DNA of 5,653 nt from NCBI GenBank assembly GCA_964533785.1, contig CAZHNG010000409.1:1-5653 (forward strand). The letters are read 5' to 3'. Positions 1 through 4,478 of the stretch are shown here, one piece after another. Under the pieces are notes generated by a model that was not told the origin of the DNA, made no database searches, and worked only from the letters and a program-made list of their open reading frames with translations. The first letter of the stretch is position 1. Every line of letters starts with the position of its first letter. The stretch is from JANQRV01 sp964533785 (GTDB taxonomy: Bacteria > Bacteroidota > Bacteroidia > Chitinophagales > Saprospiraceae). A program made the translations under genes and the position numbers.

Positions 1-250
1 CGTCGACGATCATCTCCATGGTCTCGTCCTCGGATGGCTCGGGGCCGGGGCCACGCCACTTGGGGCGTTCGACGATTGCCATGAGATCGTCCCAGGCCTG
101 TTCTCGATCGACCAGCGCCTTGGGTGTCAGGACGATGCTCGTCCCCACCACCTCGGCTTCGAGATAGTCACCTTCGTTGAGCCGGAGCTTTCGACGCGCT
201 TCGGCTGGCAGCGTGACCTGGCCGTTGCGTGTCATTTTGGTGACTGGCAT
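1..250 (-). CDS. AbrB/MazE/VapB-type antitoxin, 3' part missing
   Basis: The 83 visible codons read MPVTKMTRNGQVTLPAEARR and onward. The motif NGQVTLPAEARRKLRLNEGDYLE (residues 9-31) is the swapped-hairpin SpoVT/AbrB DNA-binding fold of MazE, VapB and related antitoxins. These proteins bind their own operator and neutralise a toxin, usually a PIN-domain or MazF ribonuclease. After the fold comes an acidic, Trp- and Pro-containing tail (residues 55-83) of the kind that contacts the toxin. The gene runs off the left edge, so its end and any toxin gene are not visible. I chose the ATG at 250-248 because GAGGAG lies 8-10 bases upstream. An in-frame ATG at 289-287 would add 13 residues but has a weaker ribosome binding site. 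Family assignment is solid; the partner is unknown. Confidence 0.85.
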   Translation of the reverse strand, partial: MPVTKMTRNGQVTLPAEARRKLRLNEGDYLEAEVVGTSIVLTPKALVDREQAWDDLMAIVERPKWRGPGPEPSEDETMEMIVD

Positions 251-302
251 TGCGCCCGTCTCCTCGGGTTGTACGATACGGGTCGTCATAATCTCAAAAA
301 TT

Positions 303-318
303 ACTAGATTAGTATACT
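303..318. promoter_or_regulatory. palindromic operator candidate over the -10 box
   Basis: ACTA-GAT-TAGT (303-313) is an inverted repeat with a 3-bp centre. It overlaps a second palindrome, AGTATACT (311-318), which contains the -10 box. Antitoxins with an AbrB fold usually repress their own promoter by binding such sites, so autoregulation is likely; binding itself is inferred. Confidence 0.45.
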
Positions 319-338
319 CATAAATCGCCAGACGTCAA
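311..338 (-). promoter_or_regulatory. sigma70 promoter of the AbrB-type antitoxin gene
   Basis: On the minus strand TTGACG (338-333) and TATACT (316-311) are separated by 16 bp, each one base from consensus. Transcription would start near 304, giving a leader of about 54 nt to the ATG at 250. It lies in the gap after parE, so the antitoxin gene does not depend on readthrough from parDE. Confidence 0.7.
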
Positions 339-370
339 ATTACACGTAAAACGAGTTATTTTGAGCCCTC

Positions 371-688
371 CTACTCGTCCATGACGCTTGGAATGTCCCG
401 AGCGCCATGCAGCACACGGACAATCTCGATCCCGTCGTCACGCTCGCGGTAGAAGACCAAGTGCCGCTCGAAGCCGCGGACAGGGTGCATCCGGAGACCC
501 TGAAGGCTGGGATGTCGGAAAGAGCGCTTCACCCCGATCCCGGGCGTCTCCAGAAGCCGTTCTGCGGCTGCCTCGACCGCGGTGAGGAAGCGCTCGGCCA
601 GCTCCGCGTCGCCGGTGGTGAGGTAGTAGACGAACTGATCGGTGAGATCGGCTTCGGCTTGTGGGCGCCGCGTTATCCGCCGCCTCAT
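371..688 (-). CDS. parE: ParE-family toxin of a type II toxin-antitoxin pair
   Basis: This 105-residue protein belongs to the RelE/ParE superfamily. The N-terminal ITRRPQAEADLTDQFVYY is the usual first strand and helix. The C-terminal FYRERDDGIEIVRVLHGARD is the family's characteristic strand pair with the basic HGARD end. The size is normal for ParE (about 95-105 residues). Characterised ParE toxins inhibit DNA gyrase and block replication, but some superfamily members cleave mRNA, so the target here is inferred. Its ATG overlaps the parD stop as ATGA (688-685) and lacks a strong ribosome binding site of its own, which suggests translational coupling to the antitoxin. No frameshift or truncation is seen. 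Confidence 0.9.
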   Translation of the reverse strand: MRRRITRRPQAEADLTDQFVYYLTTGDAELAERFLTAVEAAAERLLETPGIGVKRSFRHPSLQGLRMHPVRGFERHLVFYRERDDGIEIVRVLHGARDIPSVMDE

Positions 689-951
689 GCGCGATGAGAT
701 GCTGAGGGCTGAACCCTCTCGTGCCCCTTGCGGCGGATGACGTCAAAATCGAGGGGCTCAGGCTCGCCGGAAGCGAGACCTTCAAGGAGCAGCGCTTCGA
801 GCCGATCCTCGCCCACGCGCTCGAGATCGGCACGGATCAGGCTGCGAACATAGTCGCTCGCGTTGCTGTAGGTGCCCGTGCGCTTCACGCGCTCCTCGAC
901 GAGCTCCTTGAGCTTTTCCGGAAGCGAGATGTGCAGCGTGGTATTGGTCAT
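685..951 (-). CDS. parD: ParD-family antitoxin (ribbon-helix-helix)
   Basis: This 88-residue protein starts MTNTTLHISLPEKLKELVEE. The strand TLHISLP followed by helices around LKELVEERVKRTG and SNASDYVRSLIRADLERV is the RHH fold of ParD. The acidic C-terminal half (residues 50-80) would wrap the ParE toxin. I prefer the ATG at 951 over the upstream in-frame ATG at 963: GGAGAAGG at 961-954 is correctly spaced for 951, and the predicted transcript starts at about 965, leaving no leader for 963. It is the first gene of the pair, as is usual for parDE, and is probably autorepressed by the ParD-ParE complex. Confidence 0.9.
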   Translation of the reverse strand: MTNTTLHISLPEKLKELVEERVKRTGTYSNASDYVRSLIRADLERVGEDRLEALLLEGLASGEPEPLDFDVIRRKGHERVQPSASHRA

Positions 952-971
952 GGCCTTCTCCATATGCAGAC

Positions 972-1000
972 ATTATAGGATTTGCGTCAAAGATTGTCAA
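972..1000 (-). promoter_or_regulatory. exact-consensus sigma70 promoter of parDE
   Basis: On the minus strand TTGACA (1000-995), a 17-bp spacer and TATAAT (977-972) match the sigma70 consensus at all 12 positions with optimal spacing. The expected start is near 965, about 14 nt before the parD ATG. Such a strong promoter normally needs tight repression, here presumably by ParD/ParE. Confidence 0.85.
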
Positions 1001-1060
1001 TTTTCTGCCACTGCGGCAGGGCCACGCGCGCCGACGCCGCCATGAACGCCCGCCAAAGAC

Positions 1061-1164
1061 AAAAAGGCCTCAGAACGGCTGTAGAGAGCCCGGTAAGCGG
1101 ACGGAAGCTCCTCTCCAGCTTCCTCACCGCTTCAGGAGGCTCCTGGCGCCTCTGAGGCCGTTTT
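1061..1164. terminator. 104-bp nested inverted repeat, probable bidirectional terminator
   Basis: The outer arms 1061-1074 (AAAAAGGCCTCAGA) and 1151-1164 (TCTGAGGCCGTTTT) pair except at one position. Inside lie GAGCC/GGCTC (1086-1090/1138-1142), AAGCGG/CCGCTT (1095-1100/1127-1132) and GGAAGCT/AGCTTCC (1103-1109/1117-1123, 7-nt loop), all correctly nested. On the minus strand the structure comes just after the 1173-1379 gene and ends in TTTTTGTCTTT; on the plus strand it ends in TTTT. That fits an intrinsic terminator working both ways, insulating parDE from the upstream gene. The stem is much longer than an ordinary terminator, so a structured small RNA or a small mobile or cruciform element remains possible. 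Confidence 0.5.
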
Positions 1165-1172
1165 AGGAGGCG

Positions 1173-1379
1173 CTAGGGCTGTAGCAGGGGTAGCGTCTCG
1201 TCGCTCGAGCTGTCGACCCTTTCGGCTGTCGTCCCCTGCCCTGCCCTCTGGAGCTGCTGCATGTCGCGTCGGATGAGGTCGCGGATGTAGTCGCTGATCG
1301 ATGAATAGTCACCGCTTTCAATGCGCTGATTGATCGTGCCTAAAAGGTTTTCCGGTATAGATACGCTGAGTTTGCTCAT
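1173..1379 (-). CDS. orphan ParD-like RHH antitoxin
   Basis: This 68-residue protein starts MSKLSVSIPENLLGTINQRI. The strand KLSVSIP and the helices through DYSSISDYIRDLIRRDMQQL form a ribbon-helix-helix of the ParD type, clearly related to but divergent from the ParD at 685-951. The tail (residues 46-68) is short, Ser- and Gln-rich, and lacks the acidic helix expected of a toxin-wrapping domain. No toxin reading frame follows: the next 100 bp is the nested inverted repeat. It may be a leftover from a decayed toxin-antitoxin pair, an anti-addiction antitoxin acting on related ParE toxins, or a stand-alone repressor. The ribosome binding site is weak. It sits beside the origin and is transcribed away from it. 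Confidence 0.75.
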   Translation of the reverse strand: MSKLSVSIPENLLGTINQRIESGDYSSISDYIRDLIRRDMQQLQRAGQGTTAERVDSSSDETLPLLQP

Positions 1380-1409
1380 GGCTTTATTTTTAAAGTCAAA
1401 AAATAAATA

Positions 1410-1440
1410 ATCGCAAATAGTGCGATCTATTCGTAGTATA
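1410..1440 (-). promoter_or_regulatory. promoter and operator candidate of the orphan RHH gene
   Basis: On the minus strand TATACT (1440-1435) could be a -10 box, but no good -35 sits 16-18 bp upstream. Just downstream, ATCGCA-AATAG-TGCGAT (1410-1426) is a perfect 6-bp inverted repeat with a 5-bp centre. It would cover the predicted transcription start, a fitting place for an RHH autorepressor to bind. Confidence 0.4.
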
Positions 1441-1462
1441 TATTATTTTTAGCTGCCTTACC

Positions 1463-1482
1463 TGTGGATAACTTTATCCACA
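1463..1482. promoter_or_regulatory. two perfect DnaA boxes in inverted orientation
   Basis: TGTGGATAA (1463-1471) and TTATCCACA (1474-1482) are both exact matches to the strong DnaA box. They face each other across a CT dinucleotide, making a near-perfect 20-bp palindrome. Host DnaA would bind here and help open the flanking A+T-rich DNA. Confidence 0.85.
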
Positions 1483-1583
1483 ACAGCCTTGTGTATTTGA
1501 TATCTATTAAAAATATATTAGACTTCCATGCTGCACTGCAAAAAATCGTTATTTTTCAATATATTATGGAGAAAAAACCGGCC

Positions 1584-1599
1584 TTTGACTCGGGTCAAA
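1584..1599. repeat. inverted half-iteron at the edge of the iteron array
   Basis: TTTGAC-TCGG-GTCAAA is a perfect 6-4-6 inverted repeat. Its right arm is the start of iteron 1 and its left arm is an extra half-site facing the A+T-rich region. Inverted iteron half-sites are often bound by the dimeric form of Rep; that function here is inferred. Confidence 0.5.
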
Positions 1600-1676
1600 C
1601 CTCCCACTCTCTCGGGTCAAACCTCCCACTCTCTCGGGTCAAACCTCCCATTTTCTCATGTCAGACCTCCCACCCG
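1589..1676 (+). repeat. four tandem 22-bp iterons (Rep binding sites)
   Basis: Units at 1589-1610, 1611-1632, 1633-1654 and 1655-1676 follow each other with no gap. The first two are identical; the third differs only at its end (TTTT for CTCT). The fourth is degenerate (CTCATGTCAGACCTCCCA) but keeps the core GTCARACCTCCCA. A 22-bp period is two helical turns, placing each Rep on the same DNA face, as in other iteron plasmids. The array likely serves initiation and copy-number control. Confidence 0.9.
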
Positions 1677-1707
1677 TGTCGGCGCGCCTCCGGAGCCGTA
1701 TGCCGAA

Positions 1708-3114
1708 TCAGATCCGATCGACGCCGAGTTCGTCTTCCAGGCGATTGATCTCTTCGATATCGTGCGGGCATGCATGGACGACGTGCTCCTTGGAGCCGCG
1801 CTTGGCGAGATGTAGATACCCCACCTCGTCGCAGTACGGGCACGCGGCGATCTGCTCGCGTACGGCCTCCCGCTCCTTCCGCCTGGCCCGGTCGCTCTTC
1901 CACACCGCGTGGTAGCGTTTGAGGGCGCTGAAGTAGAGCATGTCGAACTTGGTCTTTTTCGCCTCCTCGATCGCATAGGCGATGAGGTCACGGATATCCT
2001 GATCGGGGTGCTCCTCCAGAAGCTCGTCGGCGTAGGAGGTCTCGTGCTCCTCGAAGCGGTTGCGGTCGTGGCCGAGCTGCTGGTGGAAATGCGAGACGAG
2101 CTCGAGCGGCATCTGGATGGTGCGCAACTCGGCGCTCGCCTTGAACTGCAACCGGGGCTGCTGCTGGTCGAGATAGTAGAGCTCGTAGTCGGCGAAAAAT
2201 CCCTTCCCCGGCCAGAACGAGACATTGAAGCCGTCACCCTCGGCGTTCTTCTCGATGCTCCAGCGACGCAACAAGCCTGATATCTTCAAGGCATCAAGAT
2301 GACGTCCAAGCTGATCCTTTATGATATCAGATTTATATCGACATGGTTTCAACCCGCCCAGCCATTCGCGGCAGATGCTCTCGTAGTCCTTGGTGAACCG
2401 AAGATCCTTGGGACTGCTCCCGGGCTGGAAGAGGTTCGAGAGGTGGTAGAAAACCCGCTTGTAGAGCACGAGCCCGATCGGCTCGAGGGTGCTCAAGCGG
2501 TAGAGGTTGAAGAACGCGACATGGCGCTTGTTGATGCTCGCGGTGATCGCAGGCGCCAGGCGCACCGAGCAGCGGGTCAGGGTGTCGCCGCGGCCGGCGA
2601 ACAGCGCGTCGGCGAGGACATTGAAATCGTACACCTGCCATTTGCCCGTCTCCTTGTCGTAGAGCGAGGCGGTGAGACCGGTGCGGCGCAACTGCATGAT
2701 CGCGGTGAAGAGTTCCTCGGAAAGCTTCTTGCCCGACCAGGCGCGCCCGACGAGCAGCGCGAGCTCGCGCTGACTGAAGGACGCGCTGTCGCGATAGACG
2801 GCACGACCGTCTTCGGTGAAGGTCACGCCCTCTTCGGTGATTTTGAGAAAGATCGCCTGCAGGACGCGATAGGCGAGCACGGACGGCTGCCCGTAGGTCG
2901 GGTGAATGTCGACCGTGATCGGCTCTTTGCGCGCATTAGCCAGCGTGAGCCGGCCGGTGCGTTTGCGGGCGGCGCGTGGGTCGAAGCAGAAGAGCGATCC
3001 CTCGAGCCGGAGGATGTTGATCTCCTCCATGAGGCGGCGATCGAGATCGATGATGATCTCACCGTTGGGTCTCAGATCGACCGTGTTGGGCATGGCGCGG
3101 TTCTTCTTGTTCAT
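1708..3114 (-). CDS. repA: plasmid replication initiator (RepA, RPA-like)
   Basis: The protein has 468 residues from the ATG at 3114. It resembles the replication initiator protein A (RPA) family, though I could not run a search. Recognisable parts are RLMEEINILRLEGSLF near residues 27-42, a first winged-helix-like region around 114-165 (FSQRELALLVG), KRHVAFFNLYRLSTLEPIGL (196-215), and a second around 252-310 (RYKSDIIKDQLGRHLDALKI, then GDGFNVSFWPGKGFF). The C-terminus carries CPYC (425-428) and CPH (449-451), a possible zinc ribbon. It would bind the iterons just past its own stop and open the origin with DnaA. The open frame extends to a TTG at 3129, but no ribosome binding site supports that; ATG 3093 is the other candidate. 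Family is confident, exact start is not. Confidence 0.85.
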   Translation of the reverse strand: MNKKNRAMPNTVDLRPNGEIIIDLDRRLMEEINILRLEGSLFCFDPRAARKRTGRLTLANARKEPITVDIHPTYGQPSVLAYRVLQAIFLKITEEGVTFTEDGRAVYRDSASFSQRELALLVGRAWSGKKLSEELFTAIMQLRRTGLTASLYDKETGKWQVYDFNVLADALFAGRGDTLTRCSVRLAPAITASINKRHVAFFNLYRLSTLEPIGLVLYKRVFYHLSNLFQPGSSPKDLRFTKDYESICREWLGGLKPCRYKSDIIKDQLGRHLDALKISGLLRRWSIEKNAEGDGFNVSFWPGKGFFADYELYYLDQQQPRLQFKASAELRTIQMPLELVSHFHQQLGHDRNRFEEHETSYADELLEEHPDQDIRDLIAYAIEEAKKTKFDMLYFSALKRYHAVWKSDRARRKEREAVREQIAACPYCDEVGYLHLAKRGSKEHVVHACPHDIEEINRLEDELGVDRI

Positions 3115-3168
3115 AGAGCGAACGACCAACGCACCGGCTGCGAACGATCCTCCCGGTGATCGCCCTGC

Positions 3169-3192
3169 GATGGTGTCGTTACGAGTAGTATA
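3169..3192 (-). promoter_or_regulatory. possible repA promoter
   Basis: TATACT (3192-3187, minus strand) is a good -10 box, but the sequence 17 bp upstream (GATGGC) is a poor -35, so an activator or repressor may be involved. GATGGTGTCG (3169-3178, plus strand) lies at the predicted start and matches the core of the 10-bp repeat of the upstream gene. The leader to ATG 3114 would be about 65 nt. Confidence 0.35.
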
Positions 3193-3221
3193 CCCCCTCC
3201 CCGCCCAACGCCATCCGGATC

Positions 3222-3235
3222 GGCTGTGGACAGCC
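3222..3235. repeat. GGCTGT-GG-ACAGCC palindrome between two genes
   Basis: A perfect 6-bp inverted repeat with a 2-bp centre ends at the stop codon of the upstream gene, about 30 bp before the possible repA -10 box. It has no T-run, so it is not a terminator. It is more likely an operator for repA, with an unknown protein. Confidence 0.35.
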
Positions 3236-4095
3236 TACCCGCGATCGTCTCGTCGATCGCGTTCGAGCCCGCTGTCGAGCGCGTCGCGCATCGGGACGAA
3301 CGTGTCACCTTCCTTCTTCCCACTGCTTGGCCAGATCGAGTTCATCAAGGTCTGGAGTGAGCCGAAGAGCGTCTTGGTATCGCGCTCGCTCGCGAAGAAG
3401 CGATCGATCTGTCGATCCTTCGTGGTCAGCTGCTCGAGGAGTGCGCGCTTGTCCTTCTGCAGCTCGTCCTTGTCCTGCTTGAGGCCGTCGATCTGCTCCT
3501 TGTAGGTTGCGAGCAGTCGATCATAAAGTTCGCGTTGCTGTTCATTGAGAGCTGCGACCTGGGTCTGGAATGCATGCTCGTCATGTCGCGGTTCGTCGCG
3601 ACCTGTCGCGACAGGTCGCGACGTGTCGTCGGATGTCGGATGGCTTTCTTCGGCGCTGCCGACAGGTGACGACGTGTCGGGTATTGGTGTGGGTGTCGTC
3701 GCTGGTCGGGGCATGTCGGGGTTGTCGGATGGCTCACTTACTTGCTCGTCATGTCGCGACAGGTCGCGACCTGTCGCGACAGCATGTTGCTCGCGAAGCT
3801 GATCAAACGCCTCGAGCTCCTTCAGTCGATGATGCACCGTGCTCTCGCGGGCGAACCATTTCTCACCCTCGGCAGTGGTGATCTTTTTGCATTCGATGTG
3901 GCCCTTGCCGCAGGCACGCTGCAGTGTTCGCTCGGAAACCGAGCGACCGCCAGCGACGAAAATATCGCGGGCAGCGCGCAGTGAGATGTAGTCGTCACCC
4001 GCCGACGGCTCTGTCGGGGCCTGTCGGGGCGTGTCGTGGCCTGTCGCGACAGGTCGCGACGTGTCGGGCTCATACTGTCGAGTGTAGTCGTTCAC
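3235..4095 (-). CDS. HTH and coiled-coil plasmid DNA-binding protein (KfrA-like in layout)
   Basis: This 286-residue protein has three parts. Residues 35-95 (DYISLRAARDIFVAGGRSVS, SERTLQRACGKGHIECKK, GEKWFARESTVHHRL) form a MerR/excisionase-like winged helix-turn-helix seen in plasmid proteins next to par and rep genes. Residues 96-175 are a Pro/Thr/Ser-rich, probably disordered linker. Residues 176-235 are a heptad-rich coiled coil (DRLLATYKEQIDGLKQDKDE), followed by a short helix and an acidic tail. The layout recalls KfrA, which binds DNA and multimerises through its coil; I do not claim sequence homology. It starts at a GTG with no clear ribosome binding site; an in-frame stop at 4116-4114 rules out a longer form. 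The peptide VATG(R/H)D recurs three times because the DNA carries 10-bp repeats. A role in partition, nucleoid association or rep control is inferred from its place between parA and repA. Confidence 0.75.
   Translation of the reverse strand: MNDYTRQYEPDTSRPVATGHDTPRQAPTEPSAGDDYISLRAARDIFVAGGRSVSERTLQRACGKGHIECKKITTAEGEKWFARESTVHHRLKELEAFDQLREQHAVATGRDLSRHDEQVSEPSDNPDMPRPATTPTPIPDTSSPVGSAEESHPTSDDTSRPVATGRDEPRHDEHAFQTQVAALNEQQRELYDRLLATYKEQIDGLKQDKDELQKDKRALLEQLTTKDRQIDRFFASERDTKTLFGSLQTLMNSIWPSSGKKEGDTFVPMRDALDSGLERDRRDDRG
3583..3642. repeat. 10-bp repeat array A (six units, 30-bp palindrome inside)
   Basis: Six consecutive units start at 3583, 3593, 3603, 3613, 3623 and 3633, each with (T/C/G)GTCG one base in (TGTCG at 3584, 3604, 3624, 3634; CGTCG at 3594; GGTCG at 3614). 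The middle units read CTGTCGCGAC and AGGTCGCGAC. Positions 3594-3623 form a perfect 30-bp palindrome centred on a TCGCGA. The array lies in the linker-coding part of the HTH/coiled-coil gene. Confidence 0.85.
3675..3727. repeat. 10-bp repeat array B, degenerate part
   Basis: (T/G)GTCG cores occur at 3675, 3694, 3704, 3714 and 3723, spaced 19, 10, 10 and 9 bp, so they keep the helical phase of the neighbouring arrays with weaker flanks (mostly GG rather than CGAC). This looks like an eroding or lower-affinity portion of the same repeat family. Confidence 0.6.
3752..3781. repeat. 10-bp repeat array B, strong part (perfect 30-bp palindrome)
   Basis: Three back-to-back units (TGTCGCGAC, GGTCGCGAC and TGTCGCGAC cores at 3752, 3762 and 3772) form a perfect 30-bp palindrome. 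Its centre is GGTCGCGACC, whereas array A is centred on the TGTCGCGACA form: the same units in the opposite order. Confidence 0.85.
4011..4070. repeat. 10-bp repeat array C (six exact-period units)
   Basis: Units begin at 4011, 4021, 4031, 4041, 4051 and 4061 with no slippage. Consensus is NTGTCGNGRC; the first two are identical (CTGTCGGGGC), the fourth and fifth are CTGTCGCGAC and AGGTCGCGAC. Within it, 4040-4053 is a perfect 14-bp palindrome. It covers codons 9-28 of the HTH/coiled-coil gene, just after its start, so a protein bound here could also block that gene's transcription. Confidence 0.85.
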
Positions 4096-4205
4096 GATAG
4101 GGAAGGGGTTGCTTCAAGCGTAGCACGAAACCCAACTCGTTCTCGCTTTCGCAATCCACAGCTGATAGCGATCCGGCATGAAAGTGCCATCACCGCAATA
4201 CCAAA

Positions 4206-4222
4206 AATATATCAATCTGATA
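4206..4222 (-). promoter_or_regulatory. extended -10 promoter and operator candidate for the HTH/coiled-coil gene
   Basis: On the minus strand TGATATATT (4214-4206) is an extended -10 element; the -35 region is weak. TATCA-ATC-TGATA (4210-4222) is a perfect inverted repeat over its upstream half and a likely repressor site. The gap 4096-4234 otherwise holds only a poor DnaA-box-like match (4152-4160). The gene could also be read from the parA operon, since no terminator is seen. Confidence 0.35.
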
Positions 4223-4234
4223 CCACTTCAATCC

Positions 4235-4477
4235 CTACGTGATGTCGTCGCGCTCGAGCTTCTCGACGATCGCCTGCAAGATCCATCGGTTGCGTGGGGT
4301 CGGGACGCTCTGCGCCTCGACCGCTCGATCGATCCGATCGAGGAGCGGACGGGGGAGGCGCAGCGGCACCGCCGCCTGGTTGTTCTTGCGGGCTCGCTCG
4401 CTCGGCACGCTCCCACCTTTCTCGATGAGGTCGTCGACTGCCGTTGCCGACGGCTGCGGCTTCCGCGAGATCGCCAT
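4235..4477 (-). CDS. small RHH protein of a partition operon (ParG/omega-like candidate)
   Basis: This 80-residue protein starts MAISRKPQPSATAVDDLIEK. A basic, flexible N-terminus (1-34) precedes a ribbon-helix-helix: strand AAVPLRLP (35-42), helix RPLLDRIDRAVEAQ (43-56) and helix PRNRWILQAIVEKLERD (61-77). Its size and its place directly after parA match the centromere-binding proteins of type Ib partition systems (ParG, omega), whose N-terminal tail stimulates the ATPase and whose RHH binds short tandem repeats. ATG 4477 is one base after the parA stop (TGAGATG), so the genes are probably translationally coupled; a GTG at 4486 would overlap parA by 8 bp. Partition function is inferred from context. 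Confidence 0.75.
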   Translation of the reverse strand: MAISRKPQPSATAVDDLIEKGGSVPSERARKNNQAAVPLRLPRPLLDRIDRAVEAQSVPTPRNRWILQAIVEKLERDDIT

Positions 4478-4478
4478 C

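Larger units (their letters stand above)
1381..1707. other. probable vegetative replication origin (oriV)
   Basis: This stretch without a gene, about 330 bp, is strikingly A+T-rich from 1381 to about 1580 compared with its neighbours. In order it holds an A+T-rich block (1381-1455), an inverted pair of perfect DnaA boxes (1463-1482), a second A+T-rich block (about 1490-1580) as candidate unwinding element, and four 22-bp iterons (1589-1676) ending just before the rep stop codon. This is the standard composition of an iteron-controlled theta origin. The rep gene is transcribed toward it, so the origin lies downstream of rep rather than in front of it. Confidence 0.8.

Noticed and set aside
1005..1019. 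CTGCC-ACTGC-GGCAG hairpin as a terminator
   Set aside because: On the minus strand it is followed by AAAA and lies just upstream of the parDE -35 box; no T-tract follows it on either strand.
1061..1164. Nested hairpin as an integron attC site
   Set aside because: The expected RYYYAAC and GTTRRRY ends are not present at the arms and no integrase or cassette is nearby.
1589..1676. Tandem repeats as a CRISPR array
   Set aside because: The 22-bp units abut with no unique spacers and sit beside a rep gene and DnaA boxes; they are iterons.
3115..3129. TTG start for RepA at 3129
   Set aside because: The nearest purine-rich site (GGGAGG, minus strand 3154-3149) is 19 bases away, and ATG codons at 3114 and 3093 are available.
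2299..3159. 286-codon plus-strand open frame
   Set aside because: It lies antisense to repA, has no recognisable domain or ribosome binding site, and is explained by the GC-biased codon use of the real gene.
3222..3235. DnaA box in GGCTGTGGACAGCC
   Set aside because: TGTGGACAG differs from the box at two of nine positions and is better explained by the palindrome around it; the match at 4152-4160 is equally weak.
3570..3881. Plus-strand frames over the repeat arrays as genes
   Set aside because: They are antisense readings of the palindromic repeats; similarity to the minus-strand peptides follows from self-complementarity.
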